A stretch of 64,000 bases of DNA from Paenibacillus sp. VTT E-133291 (GCF_002264395.1 NZ_NFVA01000032.1:1-64000); one strand, 5' to 3'. Positions 25,129-35,507 are shown, counted from the stretch's first letter. Program-made: numbers and translations. Notes: a model not told the origin generated them from the sequence alone.

Positions 25129-27325
25129 AGCAGCTAATTCGCAAAGCAAAACAGTGTCAATACCTTCAGAAATTCTTAATGGGTCTGCAAATGCTCAAAA
25201 ATCTTACTACTTAGATCTTCCAAGTGGAGTATCCAATTCGGCAATTAATGTCTCTTCTCTTAAATATAATGGCACTAATCAAAAAGTTGCTCTTACAATG
25301 GAGAATGGAAAAATAAAGGTTACTTTAAAGGGCGTTGAAGCAAAACAACGAATAGATAATTTACTCGGGTATAATGCCTCATTTGAAACCCTTTTTTTAA
25401 CAACTCCTGGTAATTCTATTTGGCGATATTCAGACGGAGTAAGATGGCAGATAAATGAATGGGATCCATACATTAATGCTCAGAAACATAACGATAAAAA
25501 TGGACAAGGTAATGGTACACCTAGAAATGATCCCCCGGATATGACGGTGGTAACTCAATCAGCAGTATCACGTTCGGGAATTAAATGGTATGACAAAAAC
25601 GTGAATTCGGTAATTGATTCATCTCAGATCATAGAGTCAACCGTCCAATTAGTTGTACCTACAGATACACTTCCATCAACATATGTTAATCATAATGTCT
25701 TAAATGGGAAGCAATTTATTATTTATTATAAAACTGACGCAGCTACGCAAAATTTTGATCCTGAACAATTAAGTTCGAACTTTGACAAAAGTGGTCATGC
25801 GTTGGGTAGGCGTTATAAAACAAAATTAAACTACTACTTTACAGGTTCGGCTAATGTAACTACTTACAAATACAGTGGAAACGTCTCTTTTGACTACACT
25901 CTCCCTACAGAACCAACACTTACCGGTACGGTAACTCTAAATAAACCTAATCCCAATCCAACAAAATTGGGAGATAAAGACGAACCCGTTCAAATCTCAT
26001 TAATAGGGCTGCTGCAAGGATACAATGATGCTTCAAACATTGACGAGTGGGTGTTCTATGCTAAAGAGAAAGATAAGAACAACACACTCAAAACGAAAAA
26101 GGAATCTGCAAAGACATTTAACGTAAGCGCTTTATTTGACTTTGAGATCAAAAAGTCGAGTGTAACGGGCGAATATTTTACTCAGGAATATGCTTTAACC
26201 GTTCTCGTCCGCTTTAAAAAGCCAATCGTCACAAAGAGTGGAACCATCACCTCTCTGGAACAGCCCCTACAGATTTCAGCAGGTGTTTATAAAAACAAAC
26301 CTCTGGTTACTTTTCCTCCACCTCCGACCAAGCCAACAGAACCGGAAGGAAAGCCGCCTATTGCAAGAATATCAACAGCTAGATACATAAAAGCAGGGGA
26401 TGATATGCTCGTTAGCGGAAATGCTTCCTATGATCCGGATGGATATATCACTGATTATGCTTGGAGCACATCTGGAGCGCAGGGAGAAATAGGAAATGTC
26501 CCAAGGGGGTATGTATGGTATACCAGAGAGCAAGTTGGAGAGACATTTCCTATAGCGCTCACAGTCGTTGACAATGATGGACAAATAGGTAGTACAAGTA
26601 CAGAAGTTACCGTCATTGAGCCGAAACCAGCAGCAATTATAGGTATAGAAGGAATACTTAAACAAAATCGTAAAACGACATTGTTTAATAGAAGCCAGAG
26701 TCCAACACGCTTTCCGTTAATACCATCGAAAACACGAGTTACCATCACTGCGGTTTCTGTTGGGACGAATGAAGATATTAAGTACAGTGGCACATTGTCT
26801 GATTTCGAAAGCAAAGACGTCTTATTTAAGAAACCTGGAAAATATAAGGCTACGATCTATGTGGAAAACACGCTTGGATATTCTTCAAGTAATGAGATCA
26901 CTTTTGATATTGTGCCAGATGAAGCGCCGTACAACTATTTTACTCTGCCTGGAGTGCTATATCGAAGTCCTGATTACGGTAATAAAGCGGTGGTTTCATT
27001 GGATGATATCTCCTATTCGCCTGATAAAGATGTAGTGGGTCGGAGACTCTGGGAGTATCGCTATGATTCAAATAATGACGGGAGTTTCAGCGGAGAAGCA
27101 TGGGTGATCTTCAGTAATGAGAACAAAGACCGCTTAAATTTAGAGCTGAGCGAGGTAGGGAAATATGAAATCCGACTTACTGTGTTTGAAGAGTTTGGTC
27201 AACCCACCATTGATGAGTTTGTGACAGAAGCTGATCGGAAATCTACAAATTCAGATGGACAAAAGTTAAGCTCACGGATTGTAGAAGTGAAAAATCGAGC
27301 GCCAGAAGTTGATTGGTCCTGGTAG
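25061..27325 (+). CDS. Large exported PKD-domain protein (locus 2)
   Basis: A 754-residue secreted protein. The signal peptide MKKIWIVLL...NIKA ends near residue 27. The first 400 residues show no known domain. A PKD domain follows (about 430-525; DGYITDYAWSTSG and VVDNDGQIGS), then two further Ig-like regions. It ends NRAPEVDWSW, which looks like the opening of one more repeat that is then cut off. A long open frame upstream of 25061 is ignored, because the MKK start has a signal peptide directly behind it and CAGGGGAG before it. It may be displayed or exported by the locus 2 machine, or simply use Sec. Confidence 0.8.
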   Translation: MKKIWIVLLTVILVFVYIPQNIKAANSQSKTVSIPSEILNGSANAQKSYYLDLPSGVSNSAINVSSLKYNGTNQKVALTMENGKIKVTLKGVEAKQRIDNLLGYNASFETLFLTTPGNSIWRYSDGVRWQINEWDPYINAQKHNDKNGQGNGTPRNDPPDMTVVTQSAVSRSGIKWYDKNVNSVIDSSQIIESTVQLVVPTDTLPSTYVNHNVLNGKQFIIYYKTDAATQNFDPEQLSSNFDKSGHALGRRYKTKLNYYFTGSANVTTYKYSGNVSFDYTLPTEPTLTGTVTLNKPNPNPTKLGDKDEPVQISLIGLLQGYNDASNIDEWVFYAKEKDKNNTLKTKKESAKTFNVSALFDFEIKKSSVTGEYFTQEYALTVLVRFKKPIVTKSGTITSLEQPLQISAGVYKNKPLVTFPPPPTKPTEPEGKPPIARISTARYIKAGDDMLVSGNASYDPDGYITDYAWSTSGAQGEIGNVPRGYVWYTREQVGETFPIALTVVDNDGQIGSTSTEVTVIEPKPAAIIGIEGILKQNRKTTLFNRSQSPTRFPLIPSKTRVTITAVSVGTNEDIKYSGTLSDFESKDVLFKKPGKYKATIYVENTLGYSSSNEITFDIVPDEAPYNYFTLPGVLYRSPDYGNKAVVSLDDISYSPDKDVVGRRLWEYRYDSNNDGSFSGEAWVIFSNENKDRLNLELSEVGKYEIRLTVFEEFGQPTIDEFVTEADRKSTNSDGQKLSSRIVEVKNRAPEVDWSW

Positions 27326-27338
27326 GAGAGGTGCTTAA

Positions 27339-30300
27339 ATGAAAAAAACAAAAGAAATACTTTCACTAGTAATTATAATCACTATCTTATTCGGAGTTTT
27401 TCCTAGTCAGGGAGTGTATCTTCAGACAGCAGAGGCTGCGACGGGTGATCCTAATTTCATTACTTATAAAGATATAAATATACCTGCTGATGGTGATTTT
27501 TATGACGCTGGTTGGAATTATGGTACTATGCGTGGGACAATAAATAACCAAAAACTAACGAATATTAAATATAATCGTACCACTAAGCAAATTACATTTG
27601 ATATTAGTTCAGATGCAACATTGACTGTAGGAGTAAACTTGTATAAATCACAAAGTGCTCTAGATAGACGTGTTGTTCGAGCGGATCTCTGTGTAGCGGC
27701 AATACCAGAGGGGGCACCATTAGATTTACCAGTCTACCAATATAATTGTCCGAGCCACTGGTCAAATCCAAATACCAATTGGACCCCATTGTATAGGAGT
27801 TTTTTTGCTGGACCGTTTGACCCGAATACATTCGATCATACATTTAATCTTGCGACAGATGTTCCTTATGGAAATGTTATAGGGAATTTAAGTTATGGTG
27901 AACTTCCAATAGGTTTAGTTATTAATTACAGTTTTGGTGCAGGTCAACAGGATGGATTTCGTGGATATGGTCCAGAACATGGATATGGAGGGCCGTACAT
28001 TGGTTGGAGTTTTCAAAGAGTATTTCCTTTGATACCTAATAGTCCACCTACCATTTCGTTAAATACACCCAATAATCAAGTCCTGCAGAACGAGCCTGGA
28101 CGAAACACACTTAACATCGAGGGATATGTCCATGATCCAGATAATGATGATCTTATCGTAAGTGCGGAGATACCAAATATATTTTATAGGAAGACGGTAG
28201 TCTCTCAAACGAAAGGGTATCAGTATTTCTCTATCCCTGTAGACGCTGTGGCTGATTCGATCCCGCCGGGCGATTATACGATGACTGTAAAAGTAGCAGA
28301 TCCTTCAAATATGTCAGAATCCGCGAGTATGACCTTTAAAGTTACAAACAGACTGAAGCGAAACGCTTTTGTTCTCGTTACTAGTCCTATAGAGAATAGC
28401 GGCACCACCTATGAAGATTATGAGTGGGATGCTAAGTACGCTGATCGAGTGAGATATGATCATGATCCGAATTACTTTGATAACTCAATGGGGATTATAG
28501 GGGATTCGGGACTATGGAGGACGAGCCTTTACACTTCATTTCCGTATACCGGACAATATGTAGTGAGTTATCAAGCTAAGGATATACCGAAACAGGATGC
28601 TCGCTTTGCTGAATATCAGATGTGGAGTAAAGATGCCGCATCTACGATGAGTTTTAAAGTTCACCGTAAGCCAATAGCGCTTTTTTCAGCAAGGCTTATC
28701 AATGGAAATGTTCAATTAACAGATTCATCCTACGATTTAGATCATATTACAAGTGCTGATAAAGGGATTGTGCAGTGGCAATGGCAATATAAAAAGAGTC
28801 TTGATGAGATGTGGATCGACGGGCAGCCACCTGGGGGAGTTTTTGAAAAGGACAGCTACGACATACGTTTAAGAGTCCGTGATGTGGATGGAGATAATGG
28901 AATCGGTGTATGGAGTGATTGGTGTCAACGTACTGTGGGGAATGCGTCTGTTAATCTACCACCCGTTGCATTATTTACCGTTAATCCGAATATCGTTTCT
29001 TACCGTAAATTTACGAGTATTATAGACAAGTCTTTCGATCCAGATAATGATCCATTGGATGTATATTACTGGACTGTAATCAAAGACGGATGGAATAAAG
29101 TATGGGAACATTGGGGTGGAGCTACAACACCGCCGAACATCGCATCATTCGGTGAAGGGAATTATCAACTCAATCTACAAGTACATGATAATCGTGGCTT
29201 GTGGTCGGATGGGTACAGTCAAAATGTACAGGTAGTCAATCATCCACCGGCTGCAGCATTTACAATGCCTAACGAAATTTACCGCGATACGATTATCACA
29301 ATGGATAACTTAACACCAGATCCGGATGAAGATGGAGATGTTTTATCTTATGCCTGGAATGCAAAGTTTAATGACTCTCCATACTACTGGGCAGGAAACA
29401 ACCGTTATCAATCTATGACCATTCGTGATCTTATTAACCGTAACGGTATATCACATAAAAAAGCTATTTCTGAGAGTTGGGAAATGCAGCTCACAGCCTC
29501 TGATGGAAGGTTAAGCTCTTATGCGACACGTACATTTATGGTTAAGAATCATGTTCCTGTTGCTAAGATTAACGGACCGTCATCCGTAAATCAGTATGAT
29601 ACAAAACAATTTACGTCAGGCGATATTGATGAGGATACATCAGATCAAGGCTCGTTAGAATACTACTGGAAAGTAACGAACAGTACGGGTGAAATGAAAT
29701 CATATCTTACTCGCGATATAACACTTACTTTCTCAGATCCAGGGGTATATACGTTAGAACATTGGGCAATCGATCAAATAGGAGATAAGTCGAATATCGC
29801 TGGATTGCAAGTCCAAGTGAAAGAGAATTTGGCGCCTACTATGACTTTAACTAGCCCTTCAGGTACAGCAACAAACCCATCTGTGATTGATGCGGATCAA
29901 GGCGATCCATTAATTAAATGGACTTACGCAGATCCGGAAAATGATTCACAAGAGAAATACAGGTTAGAGTTCTTTACGAAGGATGGTCTATTAGTCTCCA
30001 CGATAGAAAATCCGGATCCTACAGGATTGCTCAGACAATATCAAATCCCAAATAATACATTTGAACGGTTTGAATACTTTACAGTGCAAGGTCGGGCATA
30101 CTCCAAATTTTCATGGTCAGATGTATCAAATGAAAAAACATTCATCATCGATAACGCACCTAAGCCGGGATTCACTCTGATCACAGATACTGGTAAAGAT
30201 GCGGCTAAGGTACCGATCTACAGGACGGACGTTCTGAACATTAAGAGTACCGCCTCTGATCCGGACGAACCAAAAGGAGATATAATCAGCCACAAGTATT

Positions 30301-31169
30301 TCTTAAAACCATCAAGTGGAACAGAAGCCCTAGCGAGCACTCAAAAGGACTTCACGAAGCAGTTTAGTAGTAATGGTGTCTTTACCTTTAGACAAATCGT
30401 TACAGATTCATTGGGTCTGCAACGTGAGCTTTCGCAGAACATTACAGTAGTCAACCGGATACCGACGACTACAATAACGTACCCAACCAGTGTTGATCCA
30501 TCTAACCCGACAATCGCAAGCACACTTACCCCGATCATTAAATGGGATTATCAAGATGAAGACGGAGATCTTCAGCAACGTTATAAGGTGCGAATTATTA
30601 ACTTGGCCACAGGTGTAATCAAGGTACAATCTGGTGAGCAAGTATCAAGCGCTAAGCAATGGCAGATTCCAGTTGGTTCACTGATCGAAAACGAGAAGTA
30701 TGCAGTCGAGGTTGAAGTTTTTGACGGGTTCAGCTGGGGCAATGTTTCTGCACGTAAATATTTCATGGTTAATCTATTAAGTATAAAAGGTGGAGTGAAG
30801 CACACTGAAGAGTGGAACAACAACCGTAAGGGTTATAATCTGAAAAAGAGCGGCAATAAGGAGAGTCCAAGAGGATACAATGTATTTTGGGCAGGTGAAC
30901 GTTTTGTTCTGCAAGGTACAGCAACAGGTCTCCCAGATACTGTGCAAGTGACTATGAACGGAGGGTTTACTACGCAGCTCAGCCCAACTAACGACGATAA
31001 AACCTTCTGGACAGGTGAAATGTACGATAGCTCTTTTGAAAAGCTACCCGATGGCCCTGTTACTTTTACCTTTACGGCTCAGAATGCGTACAACACCAAA
31101 ACGGATACCGTTACAGTTGTTATATCATCAGATTGGGCGGAGTATTTCCAAAGTCATCGAATAAAGTAG
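27339..31169 (+). CDS. Giant exported PKD/Ig-repeat protein (locus 2)
   Basis: A 1276-residue secreted protein with signal peptide (about residues 1-34, cut near AEA). An N-terminal unrecognised domain (35-230) is followed by an array of Ig-like/PKD-type units. Their linkers repeat the pattern V-N-x-x-P-x-A near residues 540, 633, 738, 829, 940 and 1038, with Asp-rich DPDNDP-type loops that probably bind calcium. No LPXTG, SLH or C-terminal helix is present, so it is released or held by other means. It follows the 754-residue PKD gene after 13 bases. Likely an adhesin or scaffold; base composition is more AT-rich by eye than locus 1. Confidence 0.83.
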   Translation: MKKTKEILSLVIIITILFGVFPSQGVYLQTAEAATGDPNFITYKDINIPADGDFYDAGWNYGTMRGTINNQKLTNIKYNRTTKQITFDISSDATLTVGVNLYKSQSALDRRVVRADLCVAAIPEGAPLDLPVYQYNCPSHWSNPNTNWTPLYRSFFAGPFDPNTFDHTFNLATDVPYGNVIGNLSYGELPIGLVINYSFGAGQQDGFRGYGPEHGYGGPYIGWSFQRVFPLIPNSPPTISLNTPNNQVLQNEPGRNTLNIEGYVHDPDNDDLIVSAEIPNIFYRKTVVSQTKGYQYFSIPVDAVADSIPPGDYTMTVKVADPSNMSESASMTFKVTNRLKRNAFVLVTSPIENSGTTYEDYEWDAKYADRVRYDHDPNYFDNSMGIIGDSGLWRTSLYTSFPYTGQYVVSYQAKDIPKQDARFAEYQMWSKDAASTMSFKVHRKPIALFSARLINGNVQLTDSSYDLDHITSADKGIVQWQWQYKKSLDEMWIDGQPPGGVFEKDSYDIRLRVRDVDGDNGIGVWSDWCQRTVGNASVNLPPVALFTVNPNIVSYRKFTSIIDKSFDPDNDPLDVYYWTVIKDGWNKVWEHWGGATTPPNIASFGEGNYQLNLQVHDNRGLWSDGYSQNVQVVNHPPAAAFTMPNEIYRDTIITMDNLTPDPDEDGDVLSYAWNAKFNDSPYYWAGNNRYQSMTIRDLINRNGISHKKAISESWEMQLTASDGRLSSYATRTFMVKNHVPVAKINGPSSVNQYDTKQFTSGDIDEDTSDQGSLEYYWKVTNSTGEMKSYLTRDITLTFSDPGVYTLEHWAIDQIGDKSNIAGLQVQVKENLAPTMTLTSPSGTATNPSVIDADQGDPLIKWTYADPENDSQEKYRLEFFTKDGLLVSTIENPDPTGLLRQYQIPNNTFERFEYFTVQGRAYSKFSWSDVSNEKTFIIDNAPKPGFTLITDTGKDAAKVPIYRTDVLNIKSTASDPDEPKGDIISHKYFLKPSSGTEALASTQKDFTKQFSSNGVFTFRQIVTDSLGLQRELSQNITVVNRIPTTTITYPTSVDPSNPTIASTLTPIIKWDYQDEDGDLQQRYKVRIINLATGVIKVQSGEQVSSAKQWQIPVGSLIENEKYAVEVEVFDGFSWGNVSARKYFMVNLLSIKGGVKHTEEWNNNRKGYNLKKSGNKESPRGYNVFWAGERFVLQGTATGLPDTVQVTMNGGFTTQLSPTNDDKTFWTGEMYDSSFEKLPDGPVTFTFTAQNAYNTKTDTVTVVISSDWAEYFQSHRIK

Positions 31170-31269
31170 AGTAGGGCCTATATCACCTATCCCATTTCTT
31201 TTTTGCGTGACTTCACAGGATCATGTTAATGTTGAAGCATTGTATCAAACATTGATAGGGGTAGGAGAT

Positions 31270-32049
31270 ATGATTCGAGAGTTAACACCAGCCGAAATGA
31301 AATCAATCTTGAGTTTGATAAATAGGGAACAACATTTTTTATACTATTCATACCTTACAGCTCGTAAGCATAATTCGGTACACTATGGACATTTTACTGA
31401 ACAGGGGGAGCTGCTCGTTGTATTTGCCTTTTTAAGGGGGCTCCCATTCTATGCTTTTTCCGTATTCCCTGTGGAGAAGTCTTTTTGTCTCCGGTCCGTG
31501 CTTTCATTTATGAAAGAACAACTGAATTTACCTGACAATGCTGTCGGTAGCGCAATCGTTAATGAAGAAGTTATGGATGTACTTGATTCACAGCTTGAGC
31601 TTGTTAAGTCTCCCAAAAAGCTGCTTCTAATGAAGCATATCCATCAAGAAGCGTTGCCACCGGTGGATAAAAGCGTTTTACCTTTGGGTCATTCTTATTT
31701 TGAGCTTATTGAGTCGAAAATGGCCGATTTAGAAACAATGGCTTTTTCAAAAGAAGAATTGCAGTATCCGTTCTATGGTGTGATGGAACAACATGAGCTG
31801 ATTGCGGTAGGTGGATACCATATTTATAGCGAGGATTACGTTGAATTGGGGAACATCGGCACGGATGTAAGATGGAGAAGGCAAGGCTACGGAAAAAAGA
31901 TCTGCGCAGAGCTCACCCGAGCGGGGAGAAGGGTTACCTCCAACGTGTATTTGAATGTCCTTGAAGAGAATACAGGTGCAATTTCTCTATATCAATCGAT
32001 CGGTTATGAACTCATGTGCAGTCAGTACATGGTTGAATTCGTTATTTGA
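31270..32049 (+). CDS. GNAT-family N-acetyltransferase
   Basis: A 259-residue acetyltransferase with the GNAT fold in the C-terminal half. The acetyl-CoA loop RRQGYGKK lies near residue 203 and the C-terminal EENTGAISLYQSIGYE is the classical end of the fold. The N-terminal half (about 120 residues) is unrecognised. A GTG at 31207 would give a longer form, but AGGGGTAGGAG just before the ATG at 31270 favours the shorter one. The substrate is unknown. It ends at a perfect bidirectional terminator. Confidence 0.82.
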   Translation: MIRELTPAEMKSILSLINREQHFLYYSYLTARKHNSVHYGHFTEQGELLVVFAFLRGLPFYAFSVFPVEKSFCLRSVLSFMKEQLNLPDNAVGSAIVNEEVMDVLDSQLELVKSPKKLLLMKHIHQEALPPVDKSVLPLGHSYFELIESKMADLETMAFSKEELQYPFYGVMEQHELIAVGGYHIYSEDYVELGNIGTDVRWRRQGYGKKICAELTRAGRRVTSNVYLNVLEENTGAISLYQSIGYELMCSQYMVEFVI

Positions 32050-32054
32050 TGGTT

Positions 32055-32095
32055 AAAAAGGACTAAGCGGAATTACATTCCGCTTAGTCCTTTTT
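32055..32095. terminator. Bidirectional terminator
   Basis: A perfect 19-bp inverted repeat (32055-32073 with 32077-32095) begins with A5 and ends with T5. It separates the converging GNAT and NlpC/P60-like genes and should work in both directions. Confidence 0.92.
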
Positions 32096-32112
32096 AACAA
32101 GCATTGAGCCTT

Positions 32113-32745
32113 TTATACGACCCCTTCAGTCCGGTCTTCATTTATTCGCATCATTCGTGCGGCAACCGAAGTATTATGTAATGGTAAAGAAGATGCACGG
32201 GCAGAGGCTCTCTGAGCTCTACGTAAATAATACGATAGCTTGCCAGTAAAAATCTTATGTGCACAGAGTGAAAGAGCGAAATCTTCCGGTGTAACGAAGC
32301 AGGAAGGCTTATTCACAGGCTGAACTGCAGTTTCTTCAAATAAAGAGGCAACGAAATGGGAACAAAAATAAGCATTTTCTCTATCGATTTTAATATTTAG
32401 AAGCACACCTATTAATCCTAAAAGATGGTATTTATAACGCTCCTGATTTTGCATCATCCCTTGGACGTGATTGTACATCGTATCGTATTCCTCAGCGCTA
32501 ACACGCAACTGATAGATGGAACAATTAGCACTGTTATAAAAAGGGTCGATAAAGTTCTCCTGGATTAGTCCTGCCACAAATGGATTGTGCATTTTTTTTC
32601 TTCCGAAGCTGTATACCTCCCGCAGTTCACAGTCAAAGGCGATCGAAGCATGATTCAGATCGGCTTTTGTAAACCACTTTATAAAACCACTAAAGGCCGT
32701 ACCTGTACCGGTAAGCACAATAAAGATGTCCTTATTCGAACTCAT
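32113..32745 (-). CDS. Permuted NlpC/P60-like (YiiX/YycO-type) cysteine hydrolase
   Basis: A 210-residue cytoplasmic-looking protein. The circularly permuted papain-like layout is suggested by His-32 in LNHASIAFD near the N terminus and Cys in YFCSHFVASLF near residue 128, the YCSEFV-type motif of this group. Such proteins are thought to act as amidases or hydrolases on lipids or peptides; the substrate here is unknown. The last 40 residues are Arg/Ala-rich. The ATG at 32745 is preferred over TTG at 32751 because of spacing from AAAGGA. Confidence 0.7.
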   Translation of the reverse strand: MSSNKDIFIVLTGTGTAFSGFIKWFTKADLNHASIAFDCELREVYSFGRKKMHNPFVAGLIQENFIDPFYNSANCSIYQLRVSAEEYDTMYNHVQGMMQNQERYKYHLLGLIGVLLNIKIDRENAYFCSHFVASLFEETAVQPVNKPSCFVTPEDFALSLCAHKIFTGKLSYYLRRAQRASARASSLPLHNTSVAARMMRINEDRTEGVV

Positions 32746-33047
32746 GTTCAAAATTCCTTTCCACTAGGAAATGTTGGGTAATGCATGAAAATTATGCTTA
32801 ACTAACTCCATCTTACTGTATATTTGAGCATTGTAAAACAATCTTTAGTCGTAATTAAAAACTAGACCATAGACTAGTGCAATTCTGGCTTGTCTCATAG
32901 TTCATGTGTGTATATAAATACGTCGATATTGCAAAAGATAAGCTGTTCAAATAAAGAGTTTTTAAAAACAATTGGAATTGCTTCCACACTAATGATACAA
33001 TAAGAGTCAAAATGACATTCTTGAGATTTCAGAGGAGGAACTATTAA
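32746..33047. other. Divergent intergenic region before tkt
   Basis: About 300 AT-rich bases between the minus-strand hydrolase and transketolase. The tkt promoter lies at its right end (32972-33001). No other gene, repeat or stable hairpin was recognised in it. Confidence 0.6.
32972..33001 (+). promoter_or_regulatory. Promoter of tkt
   Basis: TTGGAA (32972-32977), an 18-base spacer and TACAAT (32996-33001) form a reasonable sigma-A promoter 46 bases upstream of the transketolase start. Confidence 0.6.
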
Positions 33048-35090
33048 ATGAGTGAACAAGAACAAGCGATTCAAAAGGAAGAAAACTCAACTGTAGATAA
33101 CCTGTCCATTACAACGATTCGTACTTTGGCGATTGACGCCATTGAAAAAGCAAACTCCGGCCATCCAGGTATGCCAATGGGTTCTGCACCAATGGGCTAC
33201 CAATTGTTTGCAAAAACAATGAAACACAACCCTGATCATCCGACATGGGTAAACCGTGACCGTTTTGTATTGTCCGCAGGACATGGTTCTATGCTTCTAT
33301 ACAGCTTGTTGCACCTTAGTGGTTATGATCTTCCTATGGAAGAATTGAAAAATTTCCGTCAATGGGGCAGCTTGACTCCAGGTCACCCGGAAGTGGGGCA
33401 TACCGCTGGTGTTGATGCTACAACAGGTCCACTTGGACAAGGTATTGGTATGGCTGTTGGTATGGCTATGGCTGAAGCGCAACTCAGTGCTACTTACAAC
33501 AAAGATGAACATAAAGTGATTGACCACTATACTTACGCTATTTGTGGTGATGGTGACCTGATGGAAGGGATCTCTTCCGAGTCCGCTTCACTCGCTGGTC
33601 ATTTGAAACTGGGCAAATTGGTTGTATTGTATGATTCAAATGATATTTCCCTTGATGGTAAATTGAACCTCTCGTTCTCCGAGAACGTGGCTCAACGTTT
33701 TGATGCTTATGGCTGGCAAGTACTTCGCGTTGAAGACGGAAATGATCTTCCTGCTATCGCCAAAGCGATTGCTGAAGCTCAAGCTGAGACTAGCAAACCG
33801 ACATTGATCGAAGTGAAAACTGTTATTGGTTATGGTAGCCCTAACAAACAAGGTAAAGGCGGCCATGGCGGTACTCACGGTTCCCCACTTGGAGCAGAAG
33901 AAGCTAAGCTTACCAAAGATTTCTACAAATGGGTATACGAAGAAGATTTCTATGTACCTGACGAAGTTCGTGCTCATTTTGCAGAAGTGAAGAAAAACGG
34001 AATCGCAGCTAACAAAGCTTGGGATGACAAATTTGCGGCTTACAAAAAAGCATATCCAGAGCTTGCTGCACAATTTGAAACAGTAATCAACGGCGATCTT
34101 CCAGAAGGCTGGGATGCTAACCTTCCAACTTACACTACTGAAGATAAAGCAGTATCTACTCGTGTAGCTTCCGGTAGTGCACTTAATGGTCTGACTGCTG
34201 GTGTTCCTCAGCTTGTGGGCGGTTCTGCTGACTTGGAAAGCTCCACTATGACACATTTGAATGGTTTGACATCGTTCACACCAGAATCTTATGATGGCCG
34301 CAACATCTACTTCGGCGTACGTGAGTTTGGTATGGCTGCTGCCATGAACGGCATTGCACTGCACACGGGTCTTAAAGTATTCGGAGGAACATTCTTCGTG
34401 TTCACAGACTACCTGCGTCCAGCCATTCGTTTGGCTTCGATCATGAAATTGCCAGTAACCTATGTACTGACACATGACAGTATTGCAGTTGGTGAAGATG
34501 GTCCTACGCATGAACCAATCGAACAATTGGCTTCCCTGCGTATCATCCCAGGTCTGACTGTTATTCGTCCGGCTGATGCTAACGAAACTTCAGCAGCATG
34601 GGCTTACGCTATGGAAAACAAAGACAATCCGGTCGCTTTGGTTCTGACTCGTCAAAACTTGCCAATTCTTGCTGGAACAGTTGATGGCGTTCGCGAAAAC
34701 ATCAAACGTGGTGGTTATGTTGTCTCTGATTCCAAGAATGGCACTCCACAAGCACAACTGATCGCTACTGGTTCTGAAGTACAGCTGGCTGTTAAAGCAC
34801 AAGCTGCTTTGGCTGAAGAAGGTATCGATGTTCGTGTAATCAGCTTGCCAAGCTGGGATCTGTTCGAAAAACAAGATAAAGAATACCGTGATTCCGTTAT
34901 TCTTCCAGGAGTTAAGGCTCGTCTTGCAATCGAAATGGCACAAACCTTTGGCTGGGAACGTTACACTGGTGACCAAGGCGATATCCTCGGCATCACTACT
35001 TTCGGAGCTTCCGCACCTGGAGACAGAGTAATGAAAGAATACGGCTTTACTGTTGAGAATGTAGTTAGCCGTGTGAAAGCACTTCTGTAA
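33048..35090 (+). CDS. tkt: Transketolase
   Basis: A 680-residue thiamine-diphosphate enzyme of the non-oxidative pentose phosphate pathway that moves two-carbon ketol units. Family blocks are complete: [23 protein letters not shown], the cofactor motif GDGDLMEG, the central [15 protein letters not shown] and the C-terminal [13 protein letters not shown]. Its length is usual for the family. A strong AGAGGAGG ribosome site precedes the ATG, and codon use is visibly biased, as expected for a highly expressed gene. ppnP follows 33 bases downstream and probably shares the transcript. Confidence 0.97.
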   Translation: MSEQEQAIQKEENSTVDNLSITTIRTLAIDAIEKANSGHPGMPMGSAPMGYQLFAKTMKHNPDHPTWVNRDRFVLSAGHGSMLLYSLLHLSGYDLPMEELKNFRQWGSLTPGHPEVGHTAGVDATTGPLGQGIGMAVGMAMAEAQLSATYNKDEHKVIDHYTYAICGDGDLMEGISSESASLAGHLKLGKLVVLYDSNDISLDGKLNLSFSENVAQRFDAYGWQVLRVEDGNDLPAIAKAIAEAQAETSKPTLIEVKTVIGYGSPNKQGKGGHGGTHGSPLGAEEAKLTKDFYKWVYEEDFYVPDEVRAHFAEVKKNGIAANKAWDDKFAAYKKAYPELAAQFETVINGDLPEGWDANLPTYTTEDKAVSTRVASGSALNGLTAGVPQLVGGSADLESSTMTHLNGLTSFTPESYDGRNIYFGVREFGMAAAMNGIALHTGLKVFGGTFFVFTDYLRPAIRLASIMKLPVTYVLTHDSIAVGEDGPTHEPIEQLASLRIIPGLTVIRPADANETSAAWAYAMENKDNPVALVLTRQNLPILAGTVDGVRENIKRGGYVVSDSKNGTPQAQLIATGSEVQLAVKAQAALAEEGIDVRVISLPSWDLFEKQDKEYRDSVILPGVKARLAIEMAQTFGWERYTGDQGDILGITTFGASAPGDRVMKEYGFTVENVVSRVKALL

Positions 35091-35123
35091 TTAACTGAAT
35101 AATCATTAGGGGGAGAACAAGTA

Positions 35124-35441
35124 ATGAGTCAGTTTAACAACGCAACGATTGAAAAAGCAGCCAATGTATATTATGGCGGACAAGTAACCAGCCGTACGGT
35201 AATCTTGCAGGATGGAACTAAGGTGACGCTTGGTATCATGTTGCCTGGTGTATATGAATTTGGTACGGATGGTCCTGAAATTATGGAGATTCTGTCCGGC
35301 GATCTTAAAGTGCTGCTTCCCGGCACTGAGGGTTGGCAGGAGATTAAGGGAGCGGCAACGTTCAATGTCCCTGGCAACTCAAAATTTGCGTTGGAAGTAT
35401 TTGAAGTAACTGATTATTGCTGTTCTTACCCGGTTCTATAA
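35124..35441 (+). CDS. ppnP: Pyrimidine/purine nucleoside phosphorylase
   Basis: A 105-residue cupin-like enzyme of the PpnP (YaiE, DUF1255) family. It phosphorolyses many nucleosides to base and ribose 1-phosphate. The signature [18 protein letters not shown] and the C-terminal [11 protein letters not shown] are clear. AGGGGGAGA precedes the ATG. It is placed directly behind transketolase, which consumes pentose phosphates, and ends at a terminator, so tkt-ppnP reads as a two-gene unit for nucleoside-derived pentose recycling. Confidence 0.93.
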   Translation: MSQFNNATIEKAANVYYGGQVTSRTVILQDGTKVTLGIMLPGVYEFGTDGPEIMEILSGDLKVLLPGTEGWQEIKGAATFNVPGNSKFALEVFEVTDYCCSYPVL

Positions 35442-35469
35442 GTGTTTTGAAAATCATAAAGACAGCAAC

Positions 35470-35507
35470 GCAGCGATTCTCCTGTTAATGGAGAACCGCT
35501 GCTTTTT
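35470..35507 (+). terminator. Intrinsic terminator of tkt-ppnP
   Basis: A 13-bp stem with one mismatch (35470-35482 with 35490-35502; GCAGCG and CGCTGC at the base) is followed by five T. Confidence 0.85.

Noticed and set aside
33636-34526. A 296-codon open frame on the minus strand inside transketolase
   Set aside because: It lies antisense to the strongly conserved tkt reading frame. Its translation is Cys/Phe-rich with no known motif, typical of the shadow of a codon-biased gene. There is no ribosome site.
35124-35441. Reading the 105-residue gene as a generic cupin
   Set aside because: The [18 protein letters not shown] signature is specific enough for the PpnP family.
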